From: Fragilariopsis cylindrus CCMP1102
Taxonomy: Eukaryota; Bacillariophyta; Bacillariophyceae; Bacillariales; Bacillariaceae
Assembly: GCA_900095095.1 (NCBI GenBank)
Contig: FMBT01000316.1
Coordinates: 248,001 to 312,000 of the forward strand
Direction of reading: 5' to 3'
DNA length: 64,000 nt
Shown: piece after piece, positions 21,591 through 33,182 of the stretch
Numbering within the stretch: position 1 is the first letter of the stretch
How the letters are laid out: every line of letters starts with the position of its first letter
The notes under the pieces: model-generated
What the model was told of the DNA's origin: nothing
The model's database searches: none
The model's input: the letters and a program-made list of their open reading frames with translations, nothing else
Translations under genes and position numbers: made by a program

Positions 21591-22372
21591 TCAAGATCAA
21601 GAAAGATCAGGTTGAATACCATGCATGGAATGACCCCGAACAAATACTATTACATTTACAAAGACAGACGACTATTTTAATTTTCTAAATCACTAAAAAC
21701 AAAACAAAAATTAGCATACCAATCCATTATCCGTACAAGTACCGCACGTCCCCTTCATGACAAAAAGCATTCACTTATTTACATTCCACATCACTTTCGA
21801 AAATATGTTCAAAATGAGCTATTATCACTTACCACTAATGATACAACACACACCCTTAAGAGTTCTATTTAATCTTAGATCTTTTTTAAGAATACCATAA
21901 GCAAGAAAAAACTTTTCTAATAGATTCATACATGAATCTAAAAGCGATAGTATTGCATTGTACTTGTAGTATATAGTATTGTTATCGGTAGCATACCAGA
22001 ATTATGGTTATATTTGATTCATTCCAAAGAAGGTCACAAAAGTTGTTGCACCCATGTATGTATGTTGGACAAAGAGAAAAAAGCAGTTCAACATCGCCAT
22101 GATGAATGACTTTCAATGTAAAGGATGGATCATAGATGTGTTTAATTCTTGTTCCAAATCAAAATTCCAATATTCTAACTACAGGCAACACAGGTCAACT
22201 TCTAATTTTGGGGCAATTCCTTAGAAGGTGTGTTTTTAATTAACTAACTTTCAAATCCCTACAGTAGAAGTCGAATAGTTTTTAATTAACTATCGCCAAA
22301 AATTAGCATAGAGGGGGCCCCCAAAATAAAAAATACATTTGGGGGTTATAAAATTCGTACCATATAATAACA
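21591..22372. other. Intergenic, no gene seen
   Basis: 3' flank of the preceding gene and AT-rich DNA. A gggggcccccaaaa palindrome-like stretch at about 22312-22326 precedes the repeat element. Confidence 0.5.
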
Positions 22373-23275
22373 AGTTTAGCATCAAGTATATACACCTAAA
22401 GGTAATTTTTTTTGGAAAATCAAACTATGAAGTTTACAATTGATATATTGGATGGAGACATCTTACATTCCTTAGTCTTGTAAGCCTACTGGTATCTCAC
22501 AATACACACAGCACACATTTTAGGGATCTAAAATGTATGTGTACACTCAACAAAATTTCTCATTTGAAAGAGTTGCAGAGGACAACACCGGATGGGTCAG
22601 GTGCACTAGCCTCCAAATAGTGTATGAGAACCTTGTGTTACCCTCTTATCCATTTTTTGTTCCTGCGGTTGAAGAAAAAACTTGATTTTGCTGCTGTGGT
22701 ATGCACGCAAATAGTAGTGCTATTTTGGAGCAAAATACATCAGGGAAATACTTATCTGGAATGGTTCCAACAGAGAACTTTCTTTTCTTTGGGTGCAACA
22801 GCCTTAACATAGTATATGAGAACCTTGTGTTACCCTCCTATCCATATTTTGTTCCTGCGGTTGAAGAATAAACTTGATTTTGCTGTTGTGGTATGCACGC
22901 AAATAGTAGTGCTATTTTGGAGCAAAATACATCAGGGAAATACTTATTTGGAATGGTTCCAACAGAGAACTTTCTTTTCTTTGGGTGCACTAGCCTCCAA
23001 ATAGTGTATGAGAACCTTGTGTTACCCTCCTATCCATATTTTGTTCCTGCGGTTGAAGAATAAACTTGATTTTTTGCTGCTGTGGTATGCACGCAAATAG
23101 TAGTGCTATTTTGGAGCAAAATACATCAGGGAAATACTTATTTGGAATGGTTCCAACAGAGAACTTTCTTTTCTTTGGGTGCACTAGCCTCCAAATAGTG
23201 TATGAGAACCTTGTGTTACCCTCCTATCCATATTTTGTTCCTGCGGTTGAAGAATAAACTTGATTTTGCTGCTGT
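22373..23275 (+). mobile_element. Partial copy of a long-TIR repeat element with internal array
   Basis: The segment 22373-22525 matches the left terminal inverted repeat of the element at 58580-60632: tttagcatcaagta, attggatggaga, cattccttagtctt, aagcctactggtatctcaca. It is followed almost directly by an array of about 3.5 copies of a 191-194-bp unit; repeats of tatgagaacc fall at 22623, 22814, 23007 and 23201. The unit is related to the array inside the 58-60-kb element (ggacaacacc, ggtgcac-agc-tccaaatag, ttcctg-ggttg-agaataaa-ttgattttgctg). No second terminal repeat was found after the array, so this copy is truncated. No protein is encoded. Confidence 0.75.
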
Positions 23276-23309
23276 GGTATGTGTAGTGTATAATGTGTGT
23301 GCATGCATG

Positions 23310-23344
<35 letters not shown>

Positions 23345-25478
23345 ACAGTGTGTGATGTTTTCTCAACTTATCTAAAGCACATGTGCTTGTTGTACATGTA
23401 AGCACAGGGTATAATAATGTAAATGAGTATCCAAACAAGGGTGTGTGGTAGGTGCCAGTCAGTAGAAGTTTTATCTAATAAGTAAGGTAAATAGAAACCC
23501 GTTCATCATATTGTTTGAACACAACAAGAAAGCAGTGAAGGAAACCTATACCATGAACTACTACTACACTTAATGCTAAGGATAGAGGTTTAATATATGT
23601 TCATACTTACTGCTGGTAGAAGAGAAGCAAAGGTAAAAGTACAATCTGATGATATTCTTATATTGCTCCTCAAGAATTGCCTGCTACAGTGCATGAGCTC
23701 TACTAGCTAGTTTAAGTAAAGACTGTAAATTTCAAAACAATATCCTCCAGCCATTTAACTGACCATCCCTCTAGTGGTGCCACAGTGCATGTATCCAATT
23801 TGGGTTGCACAAGTCTGTGCTGTGATGTCATACCCATTAGTCAATTAATATACTAAGGCAGTTCTGTTTGTTTGCCTTCTTTTGTAGCAGCAGTAGTTTT
23901 TTTTATCACACTAAAGGAAGATAAAAGGAGGATAGATCTTCTGCTGAAGAACATAATATCATAAATCCAGACACAACAGACTTCAATATTAATTATAATA
24001 GCATTCTGAGTGTTGTGAGTGTGTGTGTGTAGTGTCTGTGCTTGCTGTTGTTTGGTGATTCTTCTAAAGCACATCATAATATATGTTTGTTGAGAGCCTA
24101 ATCTAATGATGCGCACACCAAAACAAGAGTAGTGGTAGTGGAAAGCTCATTTTTTGATGAATCTGAAGCATCATAAAGCATTAATTCTAGATACACAACA
24201 AAACAAATGGGCAGGGCAACAAAAGAATGGCACCTAGTGCACGCCTACTGCTGCAATCCGTTCATTGTGTTAGTAGGTTATATGTTAGTCTCTTCTAACC
24301 CATGTGGGCCACAATTCACCCATAGCAGTCTATACTGACCATGCATTTCTATTTAACTACTACATGTGTAGCACAAGAAGCAACCATTTGTTGTAGATAA
24401 AGTAGCTACAGTAGTGGAGTGGGTGGATGGACTGCACCCCCAAATGCCAATAATGTTGGTAGGAATAATATCCATTGAAAAATGCTAGAGGCACAAATAA
24501 TCCTAGTGCACACATAAGGGAAAGAATGCACTTACTTGGTCTGCCAACTATAATGCATGCACTGTATGTTTGGTTGGTTTAACTATTAATGAATGATTTT
24601 GGTCCTTTAGCACACACACAATTTGCAATATTGCCTATGTGTTCAAAGTTTAAAAAAAAGACATTTTACATGTGAGTCTTTTTTCAGAGCCCCAGGTATG
24701 AAAGCAACAAACTAAAGTTAGGAGAGTGAGAATCCATATTGAAGTATATTTCCAAAAGACAAAAAGTTGATACTTGGCTTCATTCCACTGTCTGCCATAC
24801 ATAAAAAAGCACTCAACTATTTTACTACCGATGCACATTTTTGGCATCCTAAAGTTTGAGGGTAATGTGTTTTCTTGCTTTCCAACCTCTCTCATGACTG
24901 CCCCAAGAATAGAGTGTCAAACTACCCCCCCCCCCCCCCCCCCTGTTTAAAGAATTCAGCAAATCCATTAGCTAATAGTCTCTGCGGATTTTCTCTGACC
25001 ATAAGAATGGCAAATTTTGGCGAGCAAGTCTGATGTCCAACTTCTCTCACTTAATATATCCAAACAATTGAGAGTGTAGTAGTGAACTTCTGATTTGTTG
25101 ATAAAGAGTGAATATATAGATGGACTGACAAAAACACAGGAGAATGGGAAAGGAGTGCCCATGTTTAAATAATACATAGGACCCCATGACATACTGGATG
25201 AAGATGTAGTAGCTTGAGGACCCCCTCACACGTTTTAGATTATGCATTACCTACCCTACGGATTCCATGAAGAAGAATTCCAGAAGAAATAATTCAGTAG
25301 TCAGGTGGTTGTATTCTAGATATCTTAAAATTCAAAACTATTTATTATACATTAATTTATTCCAAAAAATAAAGTGGGGTGCGCCTTAAATAGAACCTTC
25401 AACATGCACATGCACACACGATACGGAATCCCCCAATTATAAATCACATTCTTGGTGCTATCTACTTTCCTTACTATA
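23276..25478. other. Gene-poor repeat-flavoured DNA
   Basis: No gene supported. Contains (TG)n at about 23311-23342, a TG run at 24015-24032, and a C20 run at 24925-24944. Base composition (fewer GA-rich words, many tgtgca and tagtac words) resembles 30.4-31, 33.7-36 and 59-62 kb rather than coding areas. Confidence 0.5.
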
Positions 25479-28400
25479 TCAATCCTTGCGTTGACCTGCC
25501 GATGACACTGATCCAGCTTCTGATGGTGATGAAATTCCCGCAGGTGGCTGCGTTGATGACGTTCGTGCCGCTGCAGCTTTTGCTGTTTCTGGTTCAACAA
25601 CTAGATACATTTGTTCTTGACTTGCATCCCAATTATCTGGTATTCTCATAACACGTGGTGGACACATCCTTTGTCCTAACTTTCTGTATTGTTCCAATGA
25701 TAAATTATCAGAGGTCGATGTCGACAAAACACTGGATGGTAATTGTTGTGATAGATTTGTTTGTGGTTGGAATTGTTGCGGTGGAACTAATTCCCACCGC
25801 CCTCTGATGGGTTTACCCGATGCTTGTGTAACATTACCAGGTATTCCTAATAAAGCTTTCGCTGCCTCTAGTTCTAACGCATTCAGTGTGGACGTTGTCG
25901 ATCTTCCAGAGTGGTTACTTGTAATAGCAGTAGCTGCAGTACCACCCCCTGCACTGATATCCATACCGCCACTATAGCCAGCGCTAGCGCTTCTATTCTT
26001 GGTGCTGGAGGTTGAACGATCGTCGTCATCCTTCGAGCTACCGTCGTTTTCGGAAGCATCCGAATTCTTAGTAGTCGCGGTTGTCTCCGCTGCTGCCAGC
26101 GTAGAAGGAAGAGCAGCGAAAGGTGAAGCAGTTAAATCTTTACCGGTATCATCTTCTTTTGCTGTTGTGGTGACATCATCATCAGTAGTATCTTTCCTCT
26201 TTATCTTGGTAATCGCTTCTGCAGCCGATTTCGCATACATATCCAATATCGCCGAAGAGAGACCACCGGAAGGAGGAGCTGATGATGACGACAAGGACGG
26301 TGATGCCTTCGTTGACGACGCCGTTCCGTTCATAGGGTGGTCAGCACCATTAGCACTATTATCAGGATTTAAAGGACGATGATGATGAGATGGATGACCT
26401 TCACCATCACCACCACCAACAAGACCAGCAAGAGAACCAGCGGCAGGAAAACCACCGGTACCAGAGAGAGAAATTCGAGGAGGAACACCTTGTGTTGCTC
26501 TTGCTGCCTCCCGTCGATGTAATTGTGAAGTTAAAAATTCTTCACGACGGATACGTTCATACTCTTGGAGTCTTGCTGCTAGAATCAATTGTTCACGCTG
26601 TTGTTGTTGCTGTTGGTGCTGCTGCTGTTCCTGCTGATGCTCTTGCCTTGCTGCTGCTAAAATCAATTGTTCGCGTTGTTGTTGATGTTGATGTTCTTGC
26701 TGATGCTGATGCTCTCGCCTTGCTGCTGCTAAAATCAATTGTTCACGTTGTTGTTGATGTTCTTGTTGCTGTCGACTATTATTATGACTATGATGATCAA
26801 GCATCATATCAGCTGTTGTTGCCGTCGATACTGACGCATTACCACCACCCCCAGATGCAGAGCCACTTCCACCATCATTACACGCAGCTTGTCTCAATCG
26901 TAATAGTTCTTCTCCAAATACTAGTGTAGCGGCATTTTCACCATTATTTGACACCGACGATCGGAATGCATTATCAAGATCTTGCAGTAATGATGTTAAA
27001 GGAAGTTTGCTACCACTACCACCACTATTAACACTCTCACCACCAACAGTACCACCACCGGATTGATGTTGCTGTAGTAATCTCGATCGTTCTAATTCGG
27101 CTAATTGTTGTGCCTGCTGTACACGGTGTTGATGATCACGCAATTGGAGTGCCTCGACTTCTTGATGTTGCTGTTGTTGTTGCTGGACTAGTATTAAACG
27201 TCGTCGACGTTCTTCTAATGCTAATTCTGCAGCATATAATTCATTGGCTGCAAGAGAAACAGGATCATCAGAAAGAGGAGGACCGTTGGCAGTAGCTGCT
27301 CCTGCTGCTGAGGAAGGTGACGAATCATTGCTGTTCTTCTTAATGATTTCATTGTAATTGATACTTCCTAGAATTTGAGAAGAAGGTGACGACGCACCAC
27401 CATTCCTATTAGAAGAAGATGGTACTGTAGCAGCAGCAGCAGCAGCACCGCTCTCACTACCTTGTTGTTGTTGTTGTTCACGTTGTGATCTTTCAGCTAA
27501 AATAGATGCAATTAATTCTCTTTGTTGCAATTGATTTAGTTGCTGTTGTAGATGTTCACGACGACGATGATCTCCCTCCTGTTGTTGTTTCTTTGCGGCA
27601 TAATTAGCAAGAAACGCAACCGATGAAAATTCACCAGCAGATGATGGTGCACCACCAGCAGTATTAGCACCAGCCAGATGACGCTGATATTGCTGTTGTT
27701 GATGCTGTTCCAGTTCCAGTTGAAGCTGCTGCTGTTGTTGATATTGATTATGTGCACGTTCGTTTTCAATCTGCTGTAATAAATGTCTTTGAAGTAATTC
27801 TCGTTCACGTTCTTGATCCATTATAGCCGCAGCAGAAGCAAGAACAGAAGAGGATGATGGAGTAGATACCGGTACTACCGCCGATGCAGATCCCGACAAG
27901 TTTCGTTGTTGCTGTTGTTTCGTTTTGGCTTCGTGACTCTTACTGACTCGTTGTTGTTGGTTAGTATTATTATGATTCATAGCACTAATACTACTAGTCC
28001 TGGGTGATGGTCGGTATTTTTTTGTTGAACTGTTCTCGTCACTACTACCATTTCCTCCTCCTCCTCTACTCGTTGTTTTATCTTTCCCATCTCTGGTCAT
28101 TTTATTACATAAATTCATCTTATCACGACGGAATAATTTATGATGCCATTTCCCTTTATGGGTACTTTTAGTTTTAGTTGCACCTTTCAATTTTTTATTA
28201 CTACCATTACCATTACCACCACTACCACTACCACCATCATTATTACCGGTATTTGTGGTGGTTGGATTGGGTGTGGCACGTTGAAATCCATATGCCTGTA
28301 ATTGTCTTAAAAATGATTTATATTTGGACATATTAAAATATTTTTCTAAGATCGGTATGACTGATTCACGATCATGGATTTGAAAAGCGGTACCAGTATC

Positions 28401-28742
28401 GACCCAGGAGATAATTTCCGTATAGCCACATCGTTCGGCATCATCTAAGATCCGCCATAATTTTGATGGAAATAAATGTTCAATGAAATATAACGAATGA
28501 CCAAAATGTGCATTTTCGGTGGTACTCACTTGTTGAGTATTATTATTATTATTATCAGGAGAAGAAGAAGAAGATGGTCCTACTACTGCTGCTGATGTTG
28601 TACCGCCCGCTGTTGCTGATGTTGTTGACGATGATCCGCTATGAGCAGTTTCAGGGACAGGAGCGACGGCGGAAGTGTTGTTAGCATCGTCCATGCTCTT
28701 TTCTTCTTGCTCATCCATCTCCTTGCCGTTCACGATTTGCAT
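25479..28742 (-). CDS. Heat shock factor-type transcription factor, very large
   Basis: HSFs bind GAA-type repeats and are the most numerous transcription factors in diatoms. The DNA-binding domain lies at about residues 90-166: FPSKLWRILDDAERCGYTEI, then ISWVDTGTAFQIHDRESVIP, then the recognition helix SKYKSFLRQLQAYGFQR. It is followed by a basic stretch (KWHHKLFRRDKMNLCNK) that may aid DNA binding or nuclear import. The remaining 850 residues are mostly Gln/His-, Ser- and Ala-rich low complexity with coiled-coil-prone Gln/Leu/Arg blocks. A better-conserved C-terminal block reads GRWELVPPQQFQ, then LGQRMCPPRVMRIPDNWDAS. I place the start at the ATG 28740-28742 (1087 residues). The frame is open to 29003, but the upstream part reads like 5' UTR. 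Most HSFs are 300-600 residues, so this one is unusually long. Confidence 0.88.
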   Translation of the reverse strand: MQIVNGKEMDEQEEKSMDDANNTSAVAPVPETAHSGSSSTTSATAGGTTSAAVVGPSSSSSPDNNNNNTQQVSTTENAHFGHSLYFIEHLFPSKLWRILDDAERCGYTEIISWVDTGTAFQIHDRESVIPILEKYFNMSKYKSFLRQLQAYGFQRATPNPTTTNTGNNDGGSGSGGNGNGSNKKLKGATKTKSTHKGKWHHKLFRRDKMNLCNKMTRDGKDKTTSRGGGGNGSSDENSSTKKYRPSPRTSSISAMNHNNTNQQQRVSKSHEAKTKQQQQRNLSGSASAVVPVSTPSSSSVLASAAAIMDQERERELLQRHLLQQIENERAHNQYQQQQQLQLELEQHQQQQYQRHLAGANTAGGAPSSAGEFSSVAFLANYAAKKQQQEGDHRRREHLQQQLNQLQQRELIASILAERSQREQQQQQGSESGAAAAAATVPSSSNRNGGASSPSSQILGSINYNEIIKKNSNDSSPSSAAGAATANGPPLSDDPVSLAANELYAAELALEERRRRLILVQQQQQQHQEVEALQLRDHQHRVQQAQQLAELERSRLLQQHQSGGGTVGGESVNSGGSGSKLPLTSLLQDLDNAFRSSVSNNGENAATLVFGEELLRLRQAACNDGGSGSASGGGGNASVSTATTADMMLDHHSHNNSRQQQEHQQQREQLILAAARREHQHQQEHQHQQQREQLILAAARQEHQQEQQQHQQQQQQREQLILAARLQEYERIRREEFLTSQLHRREAARATQGVPPRISLSGTGGFPAAGSLAGLVGGGDGEGHPSHHHRPLNPDNSANGADHPMNGTASSTKASPSLSSSSAPPSGGLSSAILDMYAKSAAEAITKIKRKDTTDDDVTTTAKEDDTGKDLTASPFAALPSTLAAAETTATTKNSDASENDGSSKDDDDRSTSSTKNRSASAGYSGGMDISAGGGTAATAITSNHSGRSTTSTLNALELEAAKALLGIPGNVTQASGKPIRGRWELVPPQQFQPQTNLSQQLPSSVLSTSTSDNLSLEQYRKLGQRMCPPRVMRIPDNWDASQEQMYLVVEPETAKAAAARTSSTQPPAGISSPSEAGSVSSAGQRKD

Positions 28743-31232
28743 TACTTGATTTGATTTGCTCTTGTTCTGTCTTGATTTGTTCTTGACTTGATGGAGGGAA
28801 AGAGGCGAGGGAAGGCAAGGGGGGAGATTGTGTGAGTTGTTGATTTTTGAAAGCGAATTATCATTTATTCTATATTGCGAACAAACGAATGAACGAATGA
28901 ATGCATGAATGAAGCAAAGAGTTTGTGTTTTTTGTTTTTTCCTTGTCCCTTTGAGCCGAGAGAGACAAAGATAGAGACGGCACGGGAGATTGAATTTGAT
29001 CAATTCATTTTTCGAGAGAGATGCAGGTGGGTAGGTAGGTAGGTAGGCAAGCAGGCACCTTCATTGATTTTTGAAAAGGAAGTTCATTCCACATGTACAT
29101 AACATATTCTTCCATTGCGAAACGAAATGAAATGAACGAAAGGTGTTGCGTCTTGCTTCTGTCACAAGGACGGGACTTTTTAGTTAGTCGATCTTACCTG
29201 CAGTACTCTACTACGTATGTGTAGAATAATGTGTGGGGCGAATTTGTGAGAAAGTTGAAAATCGACCTAACTAGTTGTGAACACACAGCCTACTGTATCG
29301 ATATGGAAGGTAGTCGTATTCGTATTCTTCTTGTTAGTGTTGAGTGTACAGTATTTCTTATGCGAAGATAGGCGATGTGTTTGTTTTGCTTACGGTACTG
29401 TACAAGGGCGAACATTGAGCTGTGTACAGTACTATTGTAGTTGCTGAAAGAGCGTGGGAGGATGTGTTTTTCTTGGCTGTGTTTTTTGCGAAGTAAGCGT
29501 TAATAATAAACAAATTAATCACGAACGTGTGCGTTGTGTAAAGAAAAGTCATCATCTGTTCTTTTGCTACTGTATTGCCTACCGTATCATGCGCACTTGT
29601 TTACGTTATTGCCACAAAAGCAAGTGATTTTCCAAAGCGATAAGGACTTCGCAAACCATAAGATTATTGCCCCTTTATAACACTTCACGTGTAAGATTGA
29701 ATCATTCTTCGCAAAACGTCATACAATCCTCGTCCATCCGGGTGACACCCAGCAGTCTTTACTTAGTACCCACTCCTTCGAAGGAAATTGATATATATTG
29801 ATACATTATATTTTACTTAAACCCATACGGGCGCGTCGCAGCCATCGCCCATTTGGAGCGATGAGATCTTCTTCGAGAAGTTTGTGACTGAATGAATGGC
29901 GATGTCAATAATCTGTGTCAGAATTTTTCTTTTTTTATGGAATGGTGATGCGATCGTGTCGTTATTGAGTCTGTCTGTCTGTCTTGCGTACAGTATTCAA
30001 TTTACTGTAATTGAATATTTTAGTGCAGTCGATATTTAAATGCCATTGCATTGCATACTGGTCCTGGACAGTAGGCGCCATCAGTAGTAACATGGTGCTA
30101 GCTAGCTAGCTAGCTAGTAGTAGTAGTAGTAGTAGTAGTGTTTTCACCGCAAACAGACAAACAATGATATGACTGATGCGGATATAGTGATATGATATGA
30201 TATGATATGATGTTGTGATCAAATCAAATCAAACATACCTTTCTAACAGCAAGTATCACATATCATACCATCAACAACAACAACCACCACAACATAACAT
30301 AACATAACATAACATAGCACCATCAACTCATCATCAACAACAACAACAGCCATTGTTCCTACTTAAGTAAATTAATGCTGTGACATCAAAAGAATGTGAA
30401 AAGAAAACACAGATTTGAGGATTGGCACTCTACTGAATATCTACTACTACTACTAAACTACTAGCCACAGGGTATGAATCATAGGTATTAAAAATTCCTT
30501 AGATCTATGGTATAAAGTATTTACTTTTGATTGAACGATGGTCAATATGACAGAACTTGCAATTATTTGTGATACTTGCAACTCATGATATGTACCTACT
30601 TCCAGCACCATTTCTTCCTCCACAGCAGTATTGTAGCTAGTCTACTTTAAAATAGTTAAAATAAGTAGCATATTTTGTACTGTATGATTGGTGGTAGTTT
30701 CTGTGGTTGTTGTACTATTGTTCCACCACCCATGCCATAGTACAGTACAGTAGTACTTCCTGCGTCAATACAACTGTGAATACTAGCTAGCTAGTGCAAA
30801 AGCTTACTAGTGCATTTAACTAATTAATATTAAACCCAGCTCAATCACAGTATGAAGAACATGGAAATCTAACCCCCCTGCAACCCCCCCCCCCTCCCTC
30901 CAGTCACCTACCGGTACGGGTAGGGAGAAACTATTGTATGGGGGTCTGGAGTATGTAGTAATTTGTTTGGTACAAGTTCTTTGATAATGGCAATGCCTTG
31001 GTCATTCAATCAAATCAAATATAAGTCCCTACTACAGTATATTGTCTATTAACAGTTTCAATATTCACAATTAATAATGGTAAAACAGAACAGCATCATA
31101 CCTGACGCTTGTCCCTTCTTCTATTAATAATATAAGAAGAACTACTACCATCTCTTATTTCTTTCATCTCACTTTGATAAGAATCAGAGAAATCGCATTT
31201 TTTGTTATTGTGTCTATATTCCTGTTTTTTCC
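28743..31232. other. Intergenic, 5' flank of HSF and microsatellites
   Basis: No gene supported. 29113-29140 (upstream of the HSF) shows several GAA triplets at 5-bp steps (gaaacgaaatgaaatgaacg), loosely like a head-to-tail heat-shock-element array. (GTAG/GTAA)n at 29030-29048, (GCTA)n at 30099-30117, (GTA)n at 30118-30140, (ATGAT)n at 30192-30212, (AACAT)n at 30291-30317, and C tracts at 30872-30901. Confidence 0.5.
30099..30320. repeat. Cluster of different microsatellites
   Basis: Within 220 bp: (GCTA)n, (GTA)n, (ATGAT)n and (AACAT)n, each with four or more units. Confidence 0.8.
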
Positions 31233-33182
31233 TTATTCTATGCTGTCCGCCATTCTTTTGGCTCTCAATACTTCTTGCTCGGACTTTTGGAGCTGTCGTG
31301 TGAGACGACCTGAGACCCAATTGTCTTGGTTTTTGGTCCGTGCCGTATCATGCCGCTCGTCGGCTAATTCTTTCGCTTGTTCCGACATGATTGCATCGAC
31401 GAAACCTTGTCCTTTTTCGCCGTTGTTGTCGTAATCCTCGACAAAGAGACCCGACGCACGATATTGTCGTTCGAGTTCTTCCATCACCAGGACATACATG
31501 GGACACATCGCACGGGAGTGACCCTGTCGCGCCAGGACATCCTGATAGCCTTGATGCGAGTGTAAGTCGTACAAGGGTGATAAGACACGATCCAGTTGCA
31601 TAAAGGCCACATGCGACGCCCACGAATCGGCTTGATCAAAAATATGAGTTGCATACACCACACTAGCACCCCGCTCCTTGCATTCTCGACTCAAATAATC
31701 AAAGAAATGACTTCGTGACAAAATATCGAGATCGGCGGCAAATTCATCAATGAGACACACTTGAAACGGTTTCAATAGTTTGATCATAATGCGTACTTTT
31801 TTCCGTTGTCCATCGGAACATTCATTCATACGCCACTTCAGGTCAATCCCCAAGACTTTGACGAGTTCATCACGACGGTCACTGTATTGGGCTTGCCAGT
31901 TGACAAACATTTCACTGGCGGCACAATCAATACTATAGGGACACATTCCTTCAAAGGCGGTTTGTTGTCGTTTCCACGAACTCCCCAAATAGGTCACCCC
32001 GTTGTGTTGATCATTGGGTTGTGCCTTTCCATTAATCTTGAAATCGTCATATTCCATGCCGGTCCAGATTTGTCCTGTCAACATCCGAATCAAAGTACTT
32101 TTGCCACTGCCATTGGCACCCACCAGCAGAACCTTGGAGTTCGGAGGAACAATGAAATTCAATCCCGTAATGGTGGGTTTGTCTTTGATGTACGAGAAAC
32201 TGAGATTTTTGACCACAATGGGATTAATTGGTGGTTTGGCATTCTTGTCCACCACCATAGCATCAACCTCGTCATTACCATTCTCTAGTGTTGGTGCTGT
32301 TGGTGTTTGCTCCACATCAGCGAGAATGACATTCTCCTGTTTGTATTGTCGTTCCATTTCTTCCACAATCAACGTATACATCGGACACATCGCACGCTCG
32401 TTCCCCGAGCGTGCGAGAATCTCTTGGTACGCGGGCAATGTGTGTAAGGGATGGATTGGACTCAACGTCCCATCCAATTGCATAAAGGTGACATGGGTCG
32501 CCCATAAATCGACTTGATCAAAGATATGGGTCGCAAAGATGACGGAGGCACCGCGTTCGGCACATTCTTTAGTGAGATACGCAAAGAACCGTTGGCGAGA
32601 AAAAATATCGAGATCAGCGGCAAATTCATCAATAATGGCGAGTTTGAAGGGTTTCAATAATTTAAACAGCAAGCGTACTTTCTTGCGTTGGCCATCGGAA
32701 CATTCATTCAACCGCCAGTCTAAATTGACGCCCAACACCTCCACGAGTTCATCACGTCTAGCAGAGTGATCTTTCTGCCACTTGACAAACATCTCGGTTG
32801 GTGCCGTATCGAGAGTGTACGGACAGACTCCTTCAAAGCCCGTCCGACGTCGTTTCCACCGTTCCCCTAAATAGGCAATCCCATTCACTTGATCATTGAC
32901 TTTTTCTCGTCCATTCACATCAAATTCGTCGTATTCCACATCGGCACCCCACAGCATCCCCGTTAAAATTCGGAGTAGAGTACTCTTCCCGGCACCATTG
33001 GCACCAATCAAGATGACTTTCGAATTGGGTTGCACGAGACAATCCAATCCCACAATATCTTTTTTGGTTGCTTTCGGATCATACGAAAAATTAAGATTCT
33101 TCACCGATAGTAGAGGTTTCGTCGCTTTAGCAGCCTCAACAGCATCTGGCTCTTGTTCAATTTTCTTTTCTTCTACTGTCAT
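31233..33182 (-). CDS. Soluble ABC ATPase with two fused CAF16-type domains
   Basis: 649 residues, no transmembrane segment. Two homologous nucleotide-binding domains lie in tandem. Walker A GANGAGKST is at about residue 60 and GANGSGKST at about 352. The signature is NECSDGQRKKVR in both, replacing LSGGQ. Walker B is LAIIDEFAADLD and VCLIDEFAADLD. The H-loop is in FATHIFDQ and YATHIFDQ. CSDGQRRRV-type signatures and the GxxGxxWKR segment mark the CAF16/ABCI group. In yeast CAF16 is a single-domain protein linked to the CCR4-NOT transcription/mRNA machinery. Here one chain carries a complete ATPase pair, and all catalytic motifs look intact. The C-terminal 60 residues (ADERHDTARTKNQDNWVSGR) form a charged helix seen only after the second domain. 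Codons are more GC-rich than in neighbours, as in highly expressed genes. Role in diatoms unknown. Confidence 0.88.
   Translation of the reverse strand: MTVEEKKIEQEPDAVEAAKATKPLLSVKNLNFSYDPKATKKDIVGLDCLVQPNSKVILIGANGAGKSTLLRILTGMLWGADVEYDEFDVNGREKVNDQVNGIAYLGERWKRRRTGFEGVCPYTLDTAPTEMFVKWQKDHSARRDELVEVLGVNLDWRLNECSDGQRKKVRLLFKLLKPFKLAIIDEFAADLDIFSRQRFFAYLTKECAERGASVIFATHIFDQVDLWATHVTFMQLDGTLSPIHPLHTLPAYQEILARSGNERAMCPMYTLIVEEMERQYKQENVILADVEQTPTAPTLENGNDEVDAMVVDKNAKPPINPIVVKNLSFSYIKDKPTITGLNFIVPPNSKVLLVGANGSGKSTLIRMLTGQIWTGMEYDDFKINGKAQPNDQHNGVTYLGSSWKRQQTAFEGMCPYSIDCAASEMFVNWQAQYSDRRDELVKVLGIDLKWRMNECSDGQRKKVRIMIKLLKPFQVCLIDEFAADLDILSRSHFFDYLSRECKERGASVVYATHIFDQADSWASHVAFMQLDRVLSPLYDLHSHQGYQDVLARQGHSRAMCPMYVLVMEELERQYRASGLFVEDYDNNGEKGQGFVDAIMSEQAKELADERHDTARTKNQDNWVSGRLTRQLQKSEQEVLRAKRMADSIE

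Noticed and set aside
22624-23257. Open frames of 62-64 codons in the tandem array
   Set aside because: They repeat only because the DNA repeats; they vary in frame and end at each unit, with no protein-like conservation.
25999-26929. Plus-strand open frames (127 and 179 codons) over the HSF gene
   Set aside because: Antisense shadows; Val/Leu/His-rich readings of Gln and Ser repeats.
32014-32517. Plus-strand open frame of 167 codons over the ABC ATPase
   Set aside because: Shadow of the minus-strand gene, which has all ABC motifs.
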